A stretch of DNA of 64,000 bases from FACHB-T130 sp042747725 (GTDB lineage: Bacteria; Cyanobacteriota; Cyanobacteriia; Cyanobacteriales; FACHB-T130), in the NCBI RefSeq assembly GCF_042747725.1, contig NZ_JBHZGO010000034.1, positions 124,001 through 188,000 on the forward strand, read 5' to 3'. Position 1 is the stretch's first letter, and each line of letters starts with the position of its first letter. Under the pieces are notes generated by a model. It was not told the origin of the DNA. It was given only the letters and a program-made list of their open reading frames with translations, and did no database searches. Of the stretch, positions 41,990 through 50,972 are shown in pieces. Made by a program: the position numbers and the translations under genes.

Positions 41990-42739
41990 TCATACTTTGC
42001 CAAAGCGGCGATCGCGCTGTTGATAGGTACACAATGCCCGGTGAAACTCCGTCCGATCAAAATCGGGCCATAGCGTCTCTGTGATATAGAGTTCCGCATA
42101 AGCTAATTGCCACAGCAGGAAGTTCGAGAGGCGCATTTCCCCACTGGTGCGAATCAGCAGGTCGGGATCGCCAACTTTGGCAGTATAGAGGTGGCGTGAA
42201 AACAAAGCTTCATCAACTTCATCAGGCTGTAAAAGACCTTGCTGCACCTGAGTTGCGATCGCTCGGCAAGCTTGCAGAATTTCCTGGCGTCCCCCATAAT
42301 TAGTTGCCACAGTAAACTGAATGCTGGCATTGTCCTGAGTTTCAGCCATTGACCGCTCAATTTCTGCCTGGAGACTTCGCGGTAAATCAGCTAAATTTCC
42401 CATAAAATTGATTCGCACATTCTCCTGCACCATTTCCCGGAGTTCCTGCCGCAACACCCGCTCAAACAAGGTCATTAAAAAATCAACCTCTTCCAGCGGT
42501 CGTTTCCAATTTTCCGTAGAAAACGCATAAGCAGTCAGCGCTGGAATTCCCCAATCCTTACAGCAGCGCAGTAAATCCTTCAGCGCATAGACCCCTCGCC
42601 GATGGCCCATAATTCGAGGTAGCCCTTGGCGTTTGGCCCATCGACCATTTCCATCCATGATTACTGCCACATGCTTTGGCAGACGGTCTCGATCGAGGTC
42701 AGCAGGCAAATTTTGTAAGACAGTTGATTTTGAAGTCAT
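41990..42739 (-). CDS. uppS: Isoprenyl transferase (undecaprenyl diphosphate synthase)
   Basis: 249 residues with the cis-prenyltransferase motif HVAVIMDGNGRWAKRQGLPR (catalytic Asp in MDGN), then GHRRG, FSTENWKRP and the C-terminal DLLIRTSGEMRLSNFLLWQL and YAELYITETLWPDF. It builds the C55 lipid carrier for peptidoglycan and surface glycans. Its ATG overlaps the cdaA stop as ATGA (42736-42739), so the two are translationally coupled. Confidence 0.97.
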   Translation of the reverse strand: MTSKSTVLQNLPADLDRDRLPKHVAVIMDGNGRWAKRQGLPRIMGHRRGVYALKDLLRCCKDWGIPALTAYAFSTENWKRPLEEVDFLMTLFERVLRQELREMVQENVRINFMGNLADLPRSLQAEIERSMAETQDNASIQFTVATNYGGRQEILQACRAIATQVQQGLLQPDEVDEALFSRHLYTAKVGDPDLLIRTSGEMRLSNFLLWQLAYAELYITETLWPDFDRTEFHRALCTYQQRDRRFGKV

Positions 42740-43650
42740 TTCTTGTCACGAGAACCCGGTGGTGGAAGACGAAGCAAACGCGAAACCAGTGCCTTTCCCC
42801 GATCGCTAATCTGACGTCCCAAACTGCGTAGACCGGGGGCGACGGCTCTCTCTTCGCTTGACGTGGAGAATCGCGCCTCTAGGAGTTCTTTCAGTTTACT
42901 GCTGGTTAGGGGGCGATTCAGGCTCCCCCGCTCCGCCAAGGAAATAGAGCCTGTTTCTTCAGATACAACGATACATAGGCAATTTTCGACTCGCTCCGTA
43001 ATTCCCATTGCCGCCCGGTGCCGCGTCCCCAGCTGCCGCGACGCCGTGCGCTCAGAAAGGGGCAGAATCACCCCAGCGGCAACAATGCGGGAGCCACTAA
43101 TGAATATTGCGCCGTCGTGCAGTAGCGTAGATGTTTGAAAGATGGTCTGTAGGAGTTCCTTAGAAACCTCAGCATTTAACTTGACGCCTTGAACGGAAAA
43201 ATCCCGCTCATCAATTGGTCCCGTCGTTTCCAGTACGATCAACGCACCCGTGCGGTTTTGGGACAATTCTTTGACCGCATCCACAATCTCATCAATAACA
43301 CTATCCGCTTTGGGAATTGCTCGTCGGGAGGGTTGCAGCAACTGCATCAGTTCTCCCCTGCCCAATTGTTCTAGAAACCGACGAAATTCTGACTGGAAAA
43401 TGACAGCCATCGCCACAGCCGAGCCAACTACCAACTTTTCCAGCACAAAACTCAACAGTACTAGCCCCAGGCGATTACTCACCGCTGAGGCTAGCATTAA
43501 GACAATCAAACCCCGTACCATCCACAATGTGCGACGCTCCCCGATAAAGAGTAGCACCAGATACGTGAGGATGAGAACTAAAACAATATCAAGGCTTTGA
43601 AGCAACAAGGTCGAAGTTGCGGAAGGGTCTTGACCGGGACCCGAATTCAT
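42736..43650 (-). CDS. cdaA: Diadenylate cyclase CdaA (c-di-AMP synthase)
   Basis: 304 residues. Three membrane helices (about 18-90, LDIVLVLILTYLVLLFIGER) precede a DAC domain with the catalytic LLHDGAIFI (DGA) and GTRHRAAMGI (RHR) motifs, both intact. It makes c-di-AMP from two ATP. A Lys/Arg-rich tail of about 50 residues extends past the DAC domain. It is first in a coupled pair with uppS; the other common partners cdaR and glmM are absent here. Confidence 0.95.
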   Translation of the reverse strand: MNSGPGQDPSATSTLLLQSLDIVLVLILTYLVLLFIGERRTLWMVRGLIVLMLASAVSNRLGLVLLSFVLEKLVVGSAVAMAVIFQSEFRRFLEQLGRGELMQLLQPSRRAIPKADSVIDEIVDAVKELSQNRTGALIVLETTGPIDERDFSVQGVKLNAEVSKELLQTIFQTSTLLHDGAIFISGSRIVAAGVILPLSERTASRQLGTRHRAAMGITERVENCLCIVVSEETGSISLAERGSLNRPLTSSKLKELLEARFSTSSEERAVAPGLRSLGRQISDRGKALVSRLLRLPPPGSRDKK

Positions 43651-44104
43651 TGAACTTTTATCAGGTTTGCTGAAGTTTGCTGGATACGGGCGAGTTTAAA
43701 GGCAAAAAGCCAGGAGAGCGGTTAGCTATTAACTTTAAGTTATCTGTTTAGAGTCTAAATCTAGTGTACCTGTGGTTACGTCCCACCTAAACAGTTAATC
43801 GCTAATTGCTGTTTCTATTTTTTACTTTCTTTTGCCCTTAAGGCTCGATTTTAGCTAAAGCGCCACCTTGGGTAGTCGCTAATTAGATAGTGAATCGTGG
43901 GTTCCGATTACTGACATCTTGCATCAATCGACTATAATAGCGATTTTCATCTAAGTGAAATACAGACCTAACCCCCTGGCCCCTTCCCTACCTCTCCCTA
44001 ACCCTCTTTTAAGAGGAGAGGCGTTGGGGAGAGGTCAGAATGTACGGCACCCAATTGCCAGCCGCTGTATTCCCCGCGTTTAAAGGGGAAAGCTTGTGCC
44101 CTCC
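43651..44104. other. Spacer with a CTCTCC palindromic repeat
   Basis: No gene is supported. At about 43968-44035 lies GACCTAACCCCCTGGCCCCT followed by CCTCTCCCTAACCCTCTTTT and its inverted partner AAGAGGAGAGGCGTTGGGGA, the same family as the insertion inside cca. CTGACATCTTGCATCAATCG near 43912 resembles an end of the 41750 element. The promoter of cdaA-uppS should lie near 43660-43760. Confidence 0.6.
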
Positions 44105-44282
44105 CCCTTGAATCTACCGTGTACACACAAGTCGGCAGACCTATCCCCAAACCCCTCTCCGACACGGAGAGGGGCTTTGAATATGGCTCCCCTTCCCAGA
44201 ATCGGGAAAGGGCTGTTCTTGCTCTTGTCTGGGAGCGCCCCTTGCAAAATAAGCCACTTGTGTGTACACGGTAGCCCTTGAA
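44105..44282. mobile_element. 160-bp MITE-like element with 19-bp TIRs and a 9-bp target duplication
   Basis: The element spans 44114-44273 with perfect terminal inverted repeats CTACCGTGTACACACAAGT / ACTTGTGTGTACACGGTAG. It is flanked directly by CCCTTGAAT on both sides (44105-44113 and 44274-44282), a perfect 9-bp direct repeat of the type transposases leave on insertion. The interior has CTCTCCGACACGGAGAG and no ORF. The intact ends and duplication suggest a fairly recent insertion driven by a transposase elsewhere. Confidence 0.88.
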
Positions 44283-44348
44283 TTAAGGGGGATTAAGGGG
44301 CAGGGATTTTAGTTGACGGCATTGGTGCAAAATAAAAAAATTACCCAT

Positions 44349-45830
44349 CTAACTAACTACTAATCGCTCAGGTAGGCGATCCTGCCGAATTAAATCCTGG
44401 TAGGTTTCCCGCTGCAAAATCAGATTAGCTTCTCCTCGACCTACTAAAACCGCTGCCGGACGAGGCAGGCGATTGTAATTAGAAGCCATGCTGTAATTGT
44501 AGGCACCCGTGCCCATGACGACGAGAATATCTCCCGGCTCAGTTTTCGGCAGGGATGCTTCTTTAATCAGAATGTCTCCAGATTCGCAGTGTTTACCGGC
44601 AAGGGTGACGGTTTCCGTCAAAGGTGCCGACATCCGGTTGGCAACGACGGCTCGATAGAGGGATTGGTAGGTGATAGGACGGGGATTGTCAGACATTCCG
44701 CCATCAACGGATAGGTAGGTGCGGATGTCGGGAACGACTTTTGATGAGCCTACGGTGTAGGCGGTGACGCAAGCAGTCCCAATGAGCGATCGCCCTGGTT
44801 CGCACAATAATTTAGGTAAGGGGATTTGTTGGGATTGGCAGGCTTCGGTGATGGCATCGCTGACGGTTTTTACCCACTCGTCAATACTGGGTGGATCGTC
44901 TGATTCGGTGTAACGAATTCCTAAGCCACCTCCCACATTTAATTCTTTGACGGGTAATCCCTTGTTTGCAGCTTTCTTAAACCACTCCACCAAAACCCCC
45001 GCGAGATCGTGATGGGGTTGCTTCTCAAAGATTTGGGAACCGATGTGGGCGTGCAACCCGATACAATCCAAGGTTGACTGCTGGCCGAGCAAGGCAAAGA
45101 CTTCCTCTAATTGGTTAGGATCGAAGCCAAATTTGCTATCGAGGTGTCCGGTGCGGATGTATTCGTGAGTATGACATTCGATGCCAGGGGTGAACCGCAG
45201 CACGATCCGGATTTGGGATTTGGGATGATTAAATTGCTCTGGGGACTCAATAACCTCTGATTCCTTACCCGCTTGTCTCGATCCAAAATCAGCGAGGGTG
45301 CGTAACTCTAGCCAGTTGTCTACTACAATCGTGCAGCCGGTTTCGACAGCTAGAGTCAGTTCTTCACGGGATTTGTTATTGCCGTGAAAATAAATTTTGT
45401 CGGGACTGACGCCAGCTTGCAGCGCCGTGTAGAGTTCGCAGCCAGACACGACATCGATCCCCAAGCCTTCACTCGCCGCGATCGCGCAAACGGCTAGACA
45501 ACTCCAGGCTTTAGAAGCATACAGCACCTGAGACTCACCGCCATAATAGCGGCTAAAACCATCCCGATATTGACGACAAGCTGTCCGCAGCGTTTCTTCG
45601 TCCAAAATATAGAGAGGTGAACCAAATTGCTGCACGAGTTTCGTTACGTCACAACCACCAATTTCCAGGCAGTCGCGGTTGTTAACCCCAGATGTCAGGG
45701 GTAAAAGTTCCTGATTCGGTGAGCGAGTTTCTACACTGACGCGATGATTTGCGTCTGTACGGGTTGTAGGCGTAGGCGGTAAATATTGCCGTCCAGAATT
45801 TTGAACTCCGACTGGTTGAGTCGATAGCAT
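44349..45830 (-). CDS. lysA: Diaminopimelate decarboxylase
   Basis: 493 residues. An N-terminal extension of about 55 residues precedes a PLP-binding barrel with the Schiff-base lysine in VLYASKAWSC (near 108), then FHGNNKSREEL, GLHAHIGSQIFE, VGGGLGIRY and LLCEPGRSLIG, and the dimer-site CESGDIL and VMGTGAYNYSM. It makes lysine from meso-diaminopimelate. A Pro/Ser/Glu-rich loop near residues 195-215 (ESEVIESPEQFNHPKSQ) seems longer than usual. It is divergent from the rimI-like gene, with little space between, so their promoters overlap or lie within the neighbouring gene. Confidence 0.96.
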   Translation of the reverse strand: MLSTQPVGVQNSGRQYLPPTPTTRTDANHRVSVETRSPNQELLPLTSGVNNRDCLEIGGCDVTKLVQQFGSPLYILDEETLRTACRQYRDGFSRYYGGESQVLYASKAWSCLAVCAIAASEGLGIDVVSGCELYTALQAGVSPDKIYFHGNNKSREELTLAVETGCTIVVDNWLELRTLADFGSRQAGKESEVIESPEQFNHPKSQIRIVLRFTPGIECHTHEYIRTGHLDSKFGFDPNQLEEVFALLGQQSTLDCIGLHAHIGSQIFEKQPHHDLAGVLVEWFKKAANKGLPVKELNVGGGLGIRYTESDDPPSIDEWVKTVSDAITEACQSQQIPLPKLLCEPGRSLIGTACVTAYTVGSSKVVPDIRTYLSVDGGMSDNPRPITYQSLYRAVVANRMSAPLTETVTLAGKHCESGDILIKEASLPKTEPGDILVVMGTGAYNYSMASNYNRLPRPAAVLVGRGEANLILQRETYQDLIRQDRLPERLVVS

Positions 45831-45901
45831 GATCTAATAGTTGTCCTTGGATGCTTAACAGGCGTGAATGCGTCTCGTTTTTCAGTCTACAATTGAAAAC
45901 T

Positions 45902-46549
45902 GTGACTTTTTTACAACTTCAGCCGCTGACAGCAGAGCAGCTCTTGGCGGTAGTGGAACTAGACCAACTGTGTTTTGGTCAACTCTGGACTCTAGATGGT
46001 TACAAGCGAGAGTTAGAAAGTCCCAATAGTGACTTGCTGGTTATAGAAGAAGTTAGCGGCAAGGAGCGAGTAATTAGTCAATCCACTCAGTATGGGCGGG
46101 AAAACTTCGCCCCTACCGCACTCAGTACGGAAGGGGATTCGCCTTTAGAGCGATCGCTGGTGGGCATCGGATGCCTCTGGGCAATTTTGGAGGAGGCGCA
46201 CATTACGATTTTGGGAGTGCATCCAAACTATCGGGGTCAGGGTTTGGGGCAGGCACTGCTTTATGCCCTGCTCAAAAAAGCCTGGAAACGCCGATTGGAG
46301 TGGGCAACGCTGGAGGTGAGAGCATCGAATCGACCTGCCCAGTCTCTCTATGAGAAATTTGGGTTTCAGGAAGTCGGCAGGCGTCGGCGTTATTACAAAG
46401 ACACTGGCGAAGATGCTTTGATTTTGTGGCGCAGCGGTCTTCAAACACCCGAATTTCAGCAAACCTTAAGCGACTGGCATTCCACAATTAGCGATCGCTT
46501 CGGTTACTCTGGCTGGCAGTTATTAGAAGCCGATGAATTTAAAGGATAG
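45902..46549 (+). CDS. rimI: RimI-like ribosomal-protein-alanine N-acetyltransferase (GNAT)
   Basis: About 215 residues from a GTG at 45902, which gives the usual start (M)TFLQLQPLTAEQLLAV; an ATG at 45851 would add 17 residues with no family support. GNAT motifs: HITILGVHPNYRGQGLGQAL with the acetyl-CoA pyrophosphate loop (RGQGLG), then ASNRPAQSLYEKFGFQEVGR and the RRRYYKDTGEDALIL ending. It acetylates N-termini such as ribosomal S18. Residues about 58-85 (QSTQYGRENFAPTALSTEGD) interrupt the normal beta-strand order and look like an inserted repeat-derived loop. GNAT activity is sure; the substrate is inferred. Confidence 0.85.
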   Translation: MTFLQLQPLTAEQLLAVVELDQLCFGQLWTLDGYKRELESPNSDLLVIEEVSGKERVISQSTQYGRENFAPTALSTEGDSPLERSLVGIGCLWAILEEAHITILGVHPNYRGQGLGQALLYALLKKAWKRRLEWATLEVRASNRPAQSLYEKFGFQEVGRRRRYYKDTGEDALILWRSGLQTPEFQQTLSDWHSTISDRFGYSGWQLLEADEFKG

Positions 46550-46811
46550 AAGGTTGACGGTTATCAGGTTCGGTTATAAGGTTGAAGGGCACATGGTGGT
46601 TCAACTGGCGCTTTTTGCCAATCTGTCAATTTACTCGCTTTCTCGCCCCGCCAATTTTCTAACTTTAGATAGTAGCGATCGCTCAGGTCTACCAACAAAG
46701 TCAGAAAAATATCGCGGGATAGATTTCATCTATCTTCAATGTGACAGGCGTAGAAAAACCCTATGCTAGAATCACCATTACAGGCACGCAGCAGGGGAAA
46801 CTAAATCCGCC
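46550..46811. promoter_or_regulatory. Upstream region of clpC
   Basis: 262 bp without a gene. A possible sigma-70-like -10 box TAGAAT lies at about 46767-46772 (in TATGCTAGAATC), giving a leader of about 35-40 bases to the ATG. A GGGG-containing stretch about 15 bases before the ATG is the only candidate ribosome site. No CtsR- or HrcA-type inverted repeat is visible. Confidence 0.4.
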
Positions 46812-49292
46812 ATGTTTGAACGCTTCACAGAAAAAGCCATTAAGGTAATCATGCTGGCCCAGGAAGAAGCTCGTCGCCTGGGACACAACTTCGTCGGTAC
46901 GGAGCAGATCCTCCTGGGTCTAATTGGAGAAGGAACCGGCGTCGCCGCCAAAGTCCTGAAATCTATGGGCGTCAACCTCAAGGATGCTCGGATTGAGGTG
47001 GAAAAAATTATCGGTCGCGGTTCTGGCTTTGTGGCGGTAGAAATTCCGTTCACCCCCAGAGCTAAGCGCGTCCTGGAGTTATCTCTAGAAGAAGCTCGCC
47101 AACTAGGGCATAACTACATTGGGACGGAACACCTGCTACTGGGTCTGATCCGGGAAGGAGAAGGAGTCGCCGCCAGAGTGTTGGAAAACTTAGGTGTTGA
47201 CCTCACGAAAGTGCGGACGCAAGTGATTAGAATGCTGGGAGAGACGGCAGAAGTCTCTGCGGGGCAAAGTAGCGGGCGCACCAAGACACCTACATTAGAT
47301 GAGTTTGGCTCTAACCTGACCCAGATGGCAGGGGAAGGCAAACTCGATCCAGTAGTCGGTCGGGCGAAAGAAATTGAACGGGTAATCCAAATCCTGGGAC
47401 GCCGCACGAAGAACAACCCAGTACTGATTGGGGAACCCGGAGTTGGTAAGACAGCTATAGCCGAAGGGTTAGCGACTCGCATCGCTAACAACGATGTTCC
47501 CGACATCCTAGAAGAAAAGCGCGTAGTTACGCTGGATATTGGCTTGCTGGTAGCGGGCACTAAATACCGGGGTGAATTTGAAGAGCGCTTGAAGAAAATC
47601 ATGGATGAAATCCGCAGCGCCGGAAATGTCATCCTGGTAATTGACGAAGTTCACACCCTGATTGGTGCAGGTGCCGCAGAAGGTGCGATAGACGCGGCAA
47701 ATATCCTTAAACCCGCCTTGGCGAGAGGGGAATTGCAGTGCATCGGCGCAACCACGCTGGATGAGTACCGCAAGCACATCGAACGGGATGCCGCTCTAGA
47801 GCGTAGATTCCAGCCGGTGATGGTGGGTGAGCCGACAGTTGCCGAAACCATTGAGATTTTGTACGGATTGCGCGAACGCTACGAGCAACACCACAAACTG
47901 AAAATCTCAGATACAGCCGTGGAAGCTGCTGCCAAACTTTCAGATCGTTATATTTCCGACCGCTACTTGCCGGATAAAGCGATTGACCTGATTGATGAAG
48001 CCGGAAGCCGTGTGCGCCTGCTCAACTCTCAGTTGCCACCCGCCGCGAAGGAATTGGATAAAGAACTGCGTCAGGTTCTCAAGAATAAGGATGACGCGGT
48101 GCGGAGTCAAGACTTCGACCGGGCAGGAGAACTGCGCGATCGCGAAATGGAAATCAAAGCCGAAATTCGGGCGATCGCTCAAACCAAAAAGACCGAATCA
48201 GACAAACGCGATGATGTTTCCCCCGTCGTCACCGAGGAAGATATTGCCCACATTGTCGCCTCTTGGACTGGGGTGCCGGTGAACAAGCTCACCGAATCCG
48301 AATCCGAGAAGCTGCTGCACATGGAAGACACCCTGCATAATCGGCTCATCGGTCAAGAAGAAGCCGTCAAAGCAGTTTCCAGAGCCATTCGTCGGGCACG
48401 GGTCGGCTTAAAGAACCCCAACCGACCGATTGCCAGCTTTGTCTTCTCAGGACCGACGGGCGTAGGTAAGACAGAACTCGCAAAGTCTTTAGCTGCTTAC
48501 TTCTTCGGTTCGGAAGACGCGATGATTCGCTTGGATATGTCCGAATACATGGAGCGCCACACCGTTTCCAAACTGATTGGTTCGCCTCCAGGGTATGTCG
48601 GTTACAACGAAGGCGGTCAGCTCACCGAAGCAGTGCGTCGTCGTCCTTACACCGTGGTGCTATTCGACGAAATCGAAAAAGCCCACCCAGATGTATTCAA
48701 TATGCTGCTGCAAATCTTGGAAGACGGTCGCCTGACCGATGCCAAGGGACGCACGGTAGACTTCAAGAACACGCTGTTGATTCTTACCTCCAACATCGGT
48801 TCTAAGGTGATTGAGAAAGGTGGAACCGGGCTTGGCTTCTTGGACACTCAAGAGAGCGAAGCAGAGGCACAATACACCCGCATTCGTTCGCTGGTGAACG
48901 AAGAACTGAAGCAATACTTCCGCCCAGAGTTCTTGAACCGTCTCGACGAGATCATCGTCTTCCGTCAATTGACGAAGGACGAGGTGAAGGAAATCGCCGA
49001 GATCATGCTCACAGAGGTGATCGGACGGTTGAGCGAACAGGGAATTATCTTAGAAGTCACGGAACGCTTCAAGGATCGTCTGGTGGAAGAAGGATACAAC
49101 CCCAGCTACGGTGCCCGTCCGCTGCGTCGTGCCATCATGCGCCTGTTAGAGGACAGCTTGGCTGAAGAAATCCTCAGCGGTCGCGTCTCAGATGGAGACA
49201 CGGCGATTGTGGATGTCGATGAAACCACCAAGGAAGTGAAAGTGCTGCAAGGTCAGAAGCGAGAATTGCTTCCCCAAGCGGCTGAAAGTTAA
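46812..49292 (+). CDS. clpC: ATP-dependent Clp protease ATPase subunit ClpC
   Basis: 826 residues: two Clp N repeats (MFERFTEKAIKVIMLAQEEA and the second from FTPRAKRVLELSLEEARQLG), AAA-1 with GEPGVGKT (near 207) and VILVIDEVHTLIGAGA, a UVR-containing middle region (DFDRAGELRDREMEI), AAA-2 with GPTGVGKT (near 546) and VVLFDEIEKAHPDVF, and the ClpP-docking loop region near GTGLGFLD. It unfolds substrates for ClpP and is the unfoldase implicated in NblA-driven phycobilisome turnover. Full length, strong terminator downstream. Confidence 0.98.
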   Translation: MFERFTEKAIKVIMLAQEEARRLGHNFVGTEQILLGLIGEGTGVAAKVLKSMGVNLKDARIEVEKIIGRGSGFVAVEIPFTPRAKRVLELSLEEARQLGHNYIGTEHLLLGLIREGEGVAARVLENLGVDLTKVRTQVIRMLGETAEVSAGQSSGRTKTPTLDEFGSNLTQMAGEGKLDPVVGRAKEIERVIQILGRRTKNNPVLIGEPGVGKTAIAEGLATRIANNDVPDILEEKRVVTLDIGLLVAGTKYRGEFEERLKKIMDEIRSAGNVILVIDEVHTLIGAGAAEGAIDAANILKPALARGELQCIGATTLDEYRKHIERDAALERRFQPVMVGEPTVAETIEILYGLRERYEQHHKLKISDTAVEAAAKLSDRYISDRYLPDKAIDLIDEAGSRVRLLNSQLPPAAKELDKELRQVLKNKDDAVRSQDFDRAGELRDREMEIKAEIRAIAQTKKTESDKRDDVSPVVTEEDIAHIVASWTGVPVNKLTESESEKLLHMEDTLHNRLIGQEEAVKAVSRAIRRARVGLKNPNRPIASFVFSGPTGVGKTELAKSLAAYFFGSEDAMIRLDMSEYMERHTVSKLIGSPPGYVGYNEGGQLTEAVRRRPYTVVLFDEIEKAHPDVFNMLLQILEDGRLTDAKGRTVDFKNTLLILTSNIGSKVIEKGGTGLGFLDTQESEAEAQYTRIRSLVNEELKQYFRPEFLNRLDEIIVFRQLTKDEVKEIAEIMLTEVIGRLSEQGIILEVTERFKDRLVEEGYNPSYGARPLRRAIMRLLEDSLAEEILSGRVSDGDTAIVDVDETTKEVKVLQGQKRELLPQAAES

Positions 49293-49348
49293 AGATTAAA
49301 AATTAAAAATGAAGAATGGACAAATTCCTTTTTAATTTTTAGTTTTTT

Positions 49349-49385
49349 ACGGTAGAGAAGCGATAGTTTCTCTACCGTTTTTGTA
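49349..49385 (+). terminator. Rho-independent terminator of clpC
   Basis: ACGGTAGAGAA...TTCTCTACCGT forms an 11-bp stem with a 9-10 base loop followed by TTTTTG, about 60 bases after the clpC stop. An AT-rich inverted repeat (49293-49342) of the TTAAAAATTAAAAAT family lies between stop and terminator. Confidence 0.88.
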
Positions 49386-49433
49386 TGTAGCGGGTGATTA
49401 ATTAGAGTTTGGCGTCATTTCAATAAAAATGAA

Positions 49434-49572
49434 CAATAGACTTTTTGCAAAAATACCGAACTTTTAATTCTTAACCACAGATGAACTCAGATATTAGAAA
49501 CGAAGCGGCTTCCCGTTCCCCGAAGGACAGGGTATGCTTTCGGAATATCCCATGAAAGCAAAAAGTCTATTG
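49434..49572. repeat. 139-bp element with 15-bp terminal inverted repeats
   Basis: CAATAGACTTTTTGC at the left is mirrored exactly by GCAAAAAGTCTATTG at the right. The interior holds GAAGCGGCTTCCCGTTCCCC and GGGTATGCTTTCGG hairpin-like text and no ORF. It lies in the spacer between clpC and the MOSC gene. Confidence 0.65.
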
Positions 49573-49625
49573 AAAAAGATTCGTCCATTTTTAATGCAAG
49601 CATTTTTAATTTTTAATTGATTATC

Positions 49626-50432
49626 GTGTCTTACCTCGCCCGCATTCTGGTTTATCCAATCAAATCTCTAGATGGTGTTGCCGTTACCAAGGCAACCATT
49701 CTCAAAAGTGGTGCATTACAGTATGACCGAGAATTTGCCATCTGTGACGCTCAAGGTCGATTCGTGAATGGCAAGCGCCACCCTAAAATTCACTTACTGC
49801 GGACTTCCTTTGACATTGATACTGATACTGAGAAGATTACTCGTGTCTGTTTAGAAGTCCAAGGAACAGAGCAAACCCAAATTTTTCACCTCGATCGGGA
49901 ACGAACTGAACTAGAAGCTTGGTTGAGCGACTATTTCGACTTTCCCGTAAAACTCTGTCAGAACTTAGTATCTGGCTTTCCAGATGATACCAATGCCTCC
50001 GGGCCAACAGTCATCAGTACCGCCACACTGGAAACTGTTGCCTCCTGGTTTCCCTCTCTGACAGGGGATGAAATGCGGCGACGCCTGCGAGCGAATCTGG
50101 AAATTGAGGGCGTTCCCGCATTCTGGGAAGATCGGTTGTTTGCTGCGGAAGGGGATGTGGTGCCGTTTCAGGTGCGAGATGTGCGGATAAATGGGGTCAA
50201 TCCCTGTCAGCGTTGTGTGGTGCCGACACGAGACTCTCGGATGGGTGAGGTTTACCCTAACTTTCAAAAAATATTTGTGCAAGCGCGGAAAGAAACTTTG
50301 CCAAGTTGGGTAGATTCATCTCGCTTCAATCACTTTTACCGACTCTCGGTAAACACGCGCATCCCTGAATCGGAAGCCGGTAATATTTTACAGGTGGGAG
50401 ACGAAGTGGAAATTCAAACACTTAAAAATTAA
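49626..50432 (+). CDS. MOSC-domain protein (MOSC N-terminal beta-barrel plus MOSC)
   Basis: About 268 residues from a GTG at 49626; a TTG at 49617 lies in an AT-rich repeat. The N-terminal barrel reads SYLARILVYPIKSLDGVAVT, with REFAICDAQGRFVNGKRHPK. The MOSC core has GVNPCQRCVVPTRDSRMGEV, containing the cysteine expected to bind the molybdenum cofactor sulfur. Relatives (mARC, YcbX, MOCOS C-termini) handle molybdenum cofactor or reduce N-hydroxylated compounds. DUF3288 follows by 14 bp, so the two are probably co-transcribed. Confidence 0.9.
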   Translation: MSYLARILVYPIKSLDGVAVTKATILKSGALQYDREFAICDAQGRFVNGKRHPKIHLLRTSFDIDTDTEKITRVCLEVQGTEQTQIFHLDRERTELEAWLSDYFDFPVKLCQNLVSGFPDDTNASGPTVISTATLETVASWFPSLTGDEMRRRLRANLEIEGVPAFWEDRLFAAEGDVVPFQVRDVRINGVNPCQRCVVPTRDSRMGEVYPNFQKIFVQARKETLPSWVDSSRFNHFYRLSVNTRIPESEAGNILQVGDEVEIQTLKN

Positions 50433-50446
50433 AAATTAGAGATTAT

Positions 50447-50743
50447 ATGGCAGAGACAGGAAATAAAGACCAACAGCATCCCCTCCACGGGCGCGATCGC
50501 CAACTCGTTAACAGCCTCTTAACCGGGGAAATTAATGATTTCAATCTGGCGGAACTCGCCCGTCTACGCATTCGCTATCGGGGCTTTCCAGGGGCAAGGG
50601 ATATTCAACAAGACCTGGATACTATTCTCCGCCAGTGGAACTTGACAGAAGATGCACTCTTTGAAAGAACTCGTCAGATTCATGCCACGAGTGTTGTCTA
50701 TAAAAGTCGCAGCAAGCGGCAAGATGAAGAAGATTGGAATTAG
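50447..50743 (+). CDS. DUF3288 family protein
   Basis: 98 residues, with KDQQHPLHGRDRQLVNSLLT and the highly characteristic NLAELARLRIRYRGFPGARD. It is a small soluble cyanobacterial family with no known role. It starts 14 bp after the MOSC gene. The upstream bases CTTAAAAATTAAAAATTAGA belong to the AT-rich repeat family, and GAGATTAT precedes the ATG without a clear ribosome site. Confidence 0.82.
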   Translation: MAETGNKDQQHPLHGRDRQLVNSLLTGEINDFNLAELARLRIRYRGFPGARDIQQDLDTILRQWNLTEDALFERTRQIHATSVVYKSRSKRQDEEDWN

Positions 50744-50972
50744 CTAATTGCTATAGCAAATCTGGTTTGGATGCAGTATCTTTTGACCCCACCCCTGCTC
50801 CTCACCGAAAAACCTATGCATTATCCATAAGTCCCAGAATACTGTAGAAGAGCAGAAGCATAACCTCCCTTGAAGGCTTACGCCTACGGGCGATCGCGCT
50901 GATTGCTCCTCCAAGATTGTTGTCTCCTTTATGCTTCTTTCGTACAGATGCTCCCTTCGGTTCTCAGGTTGA

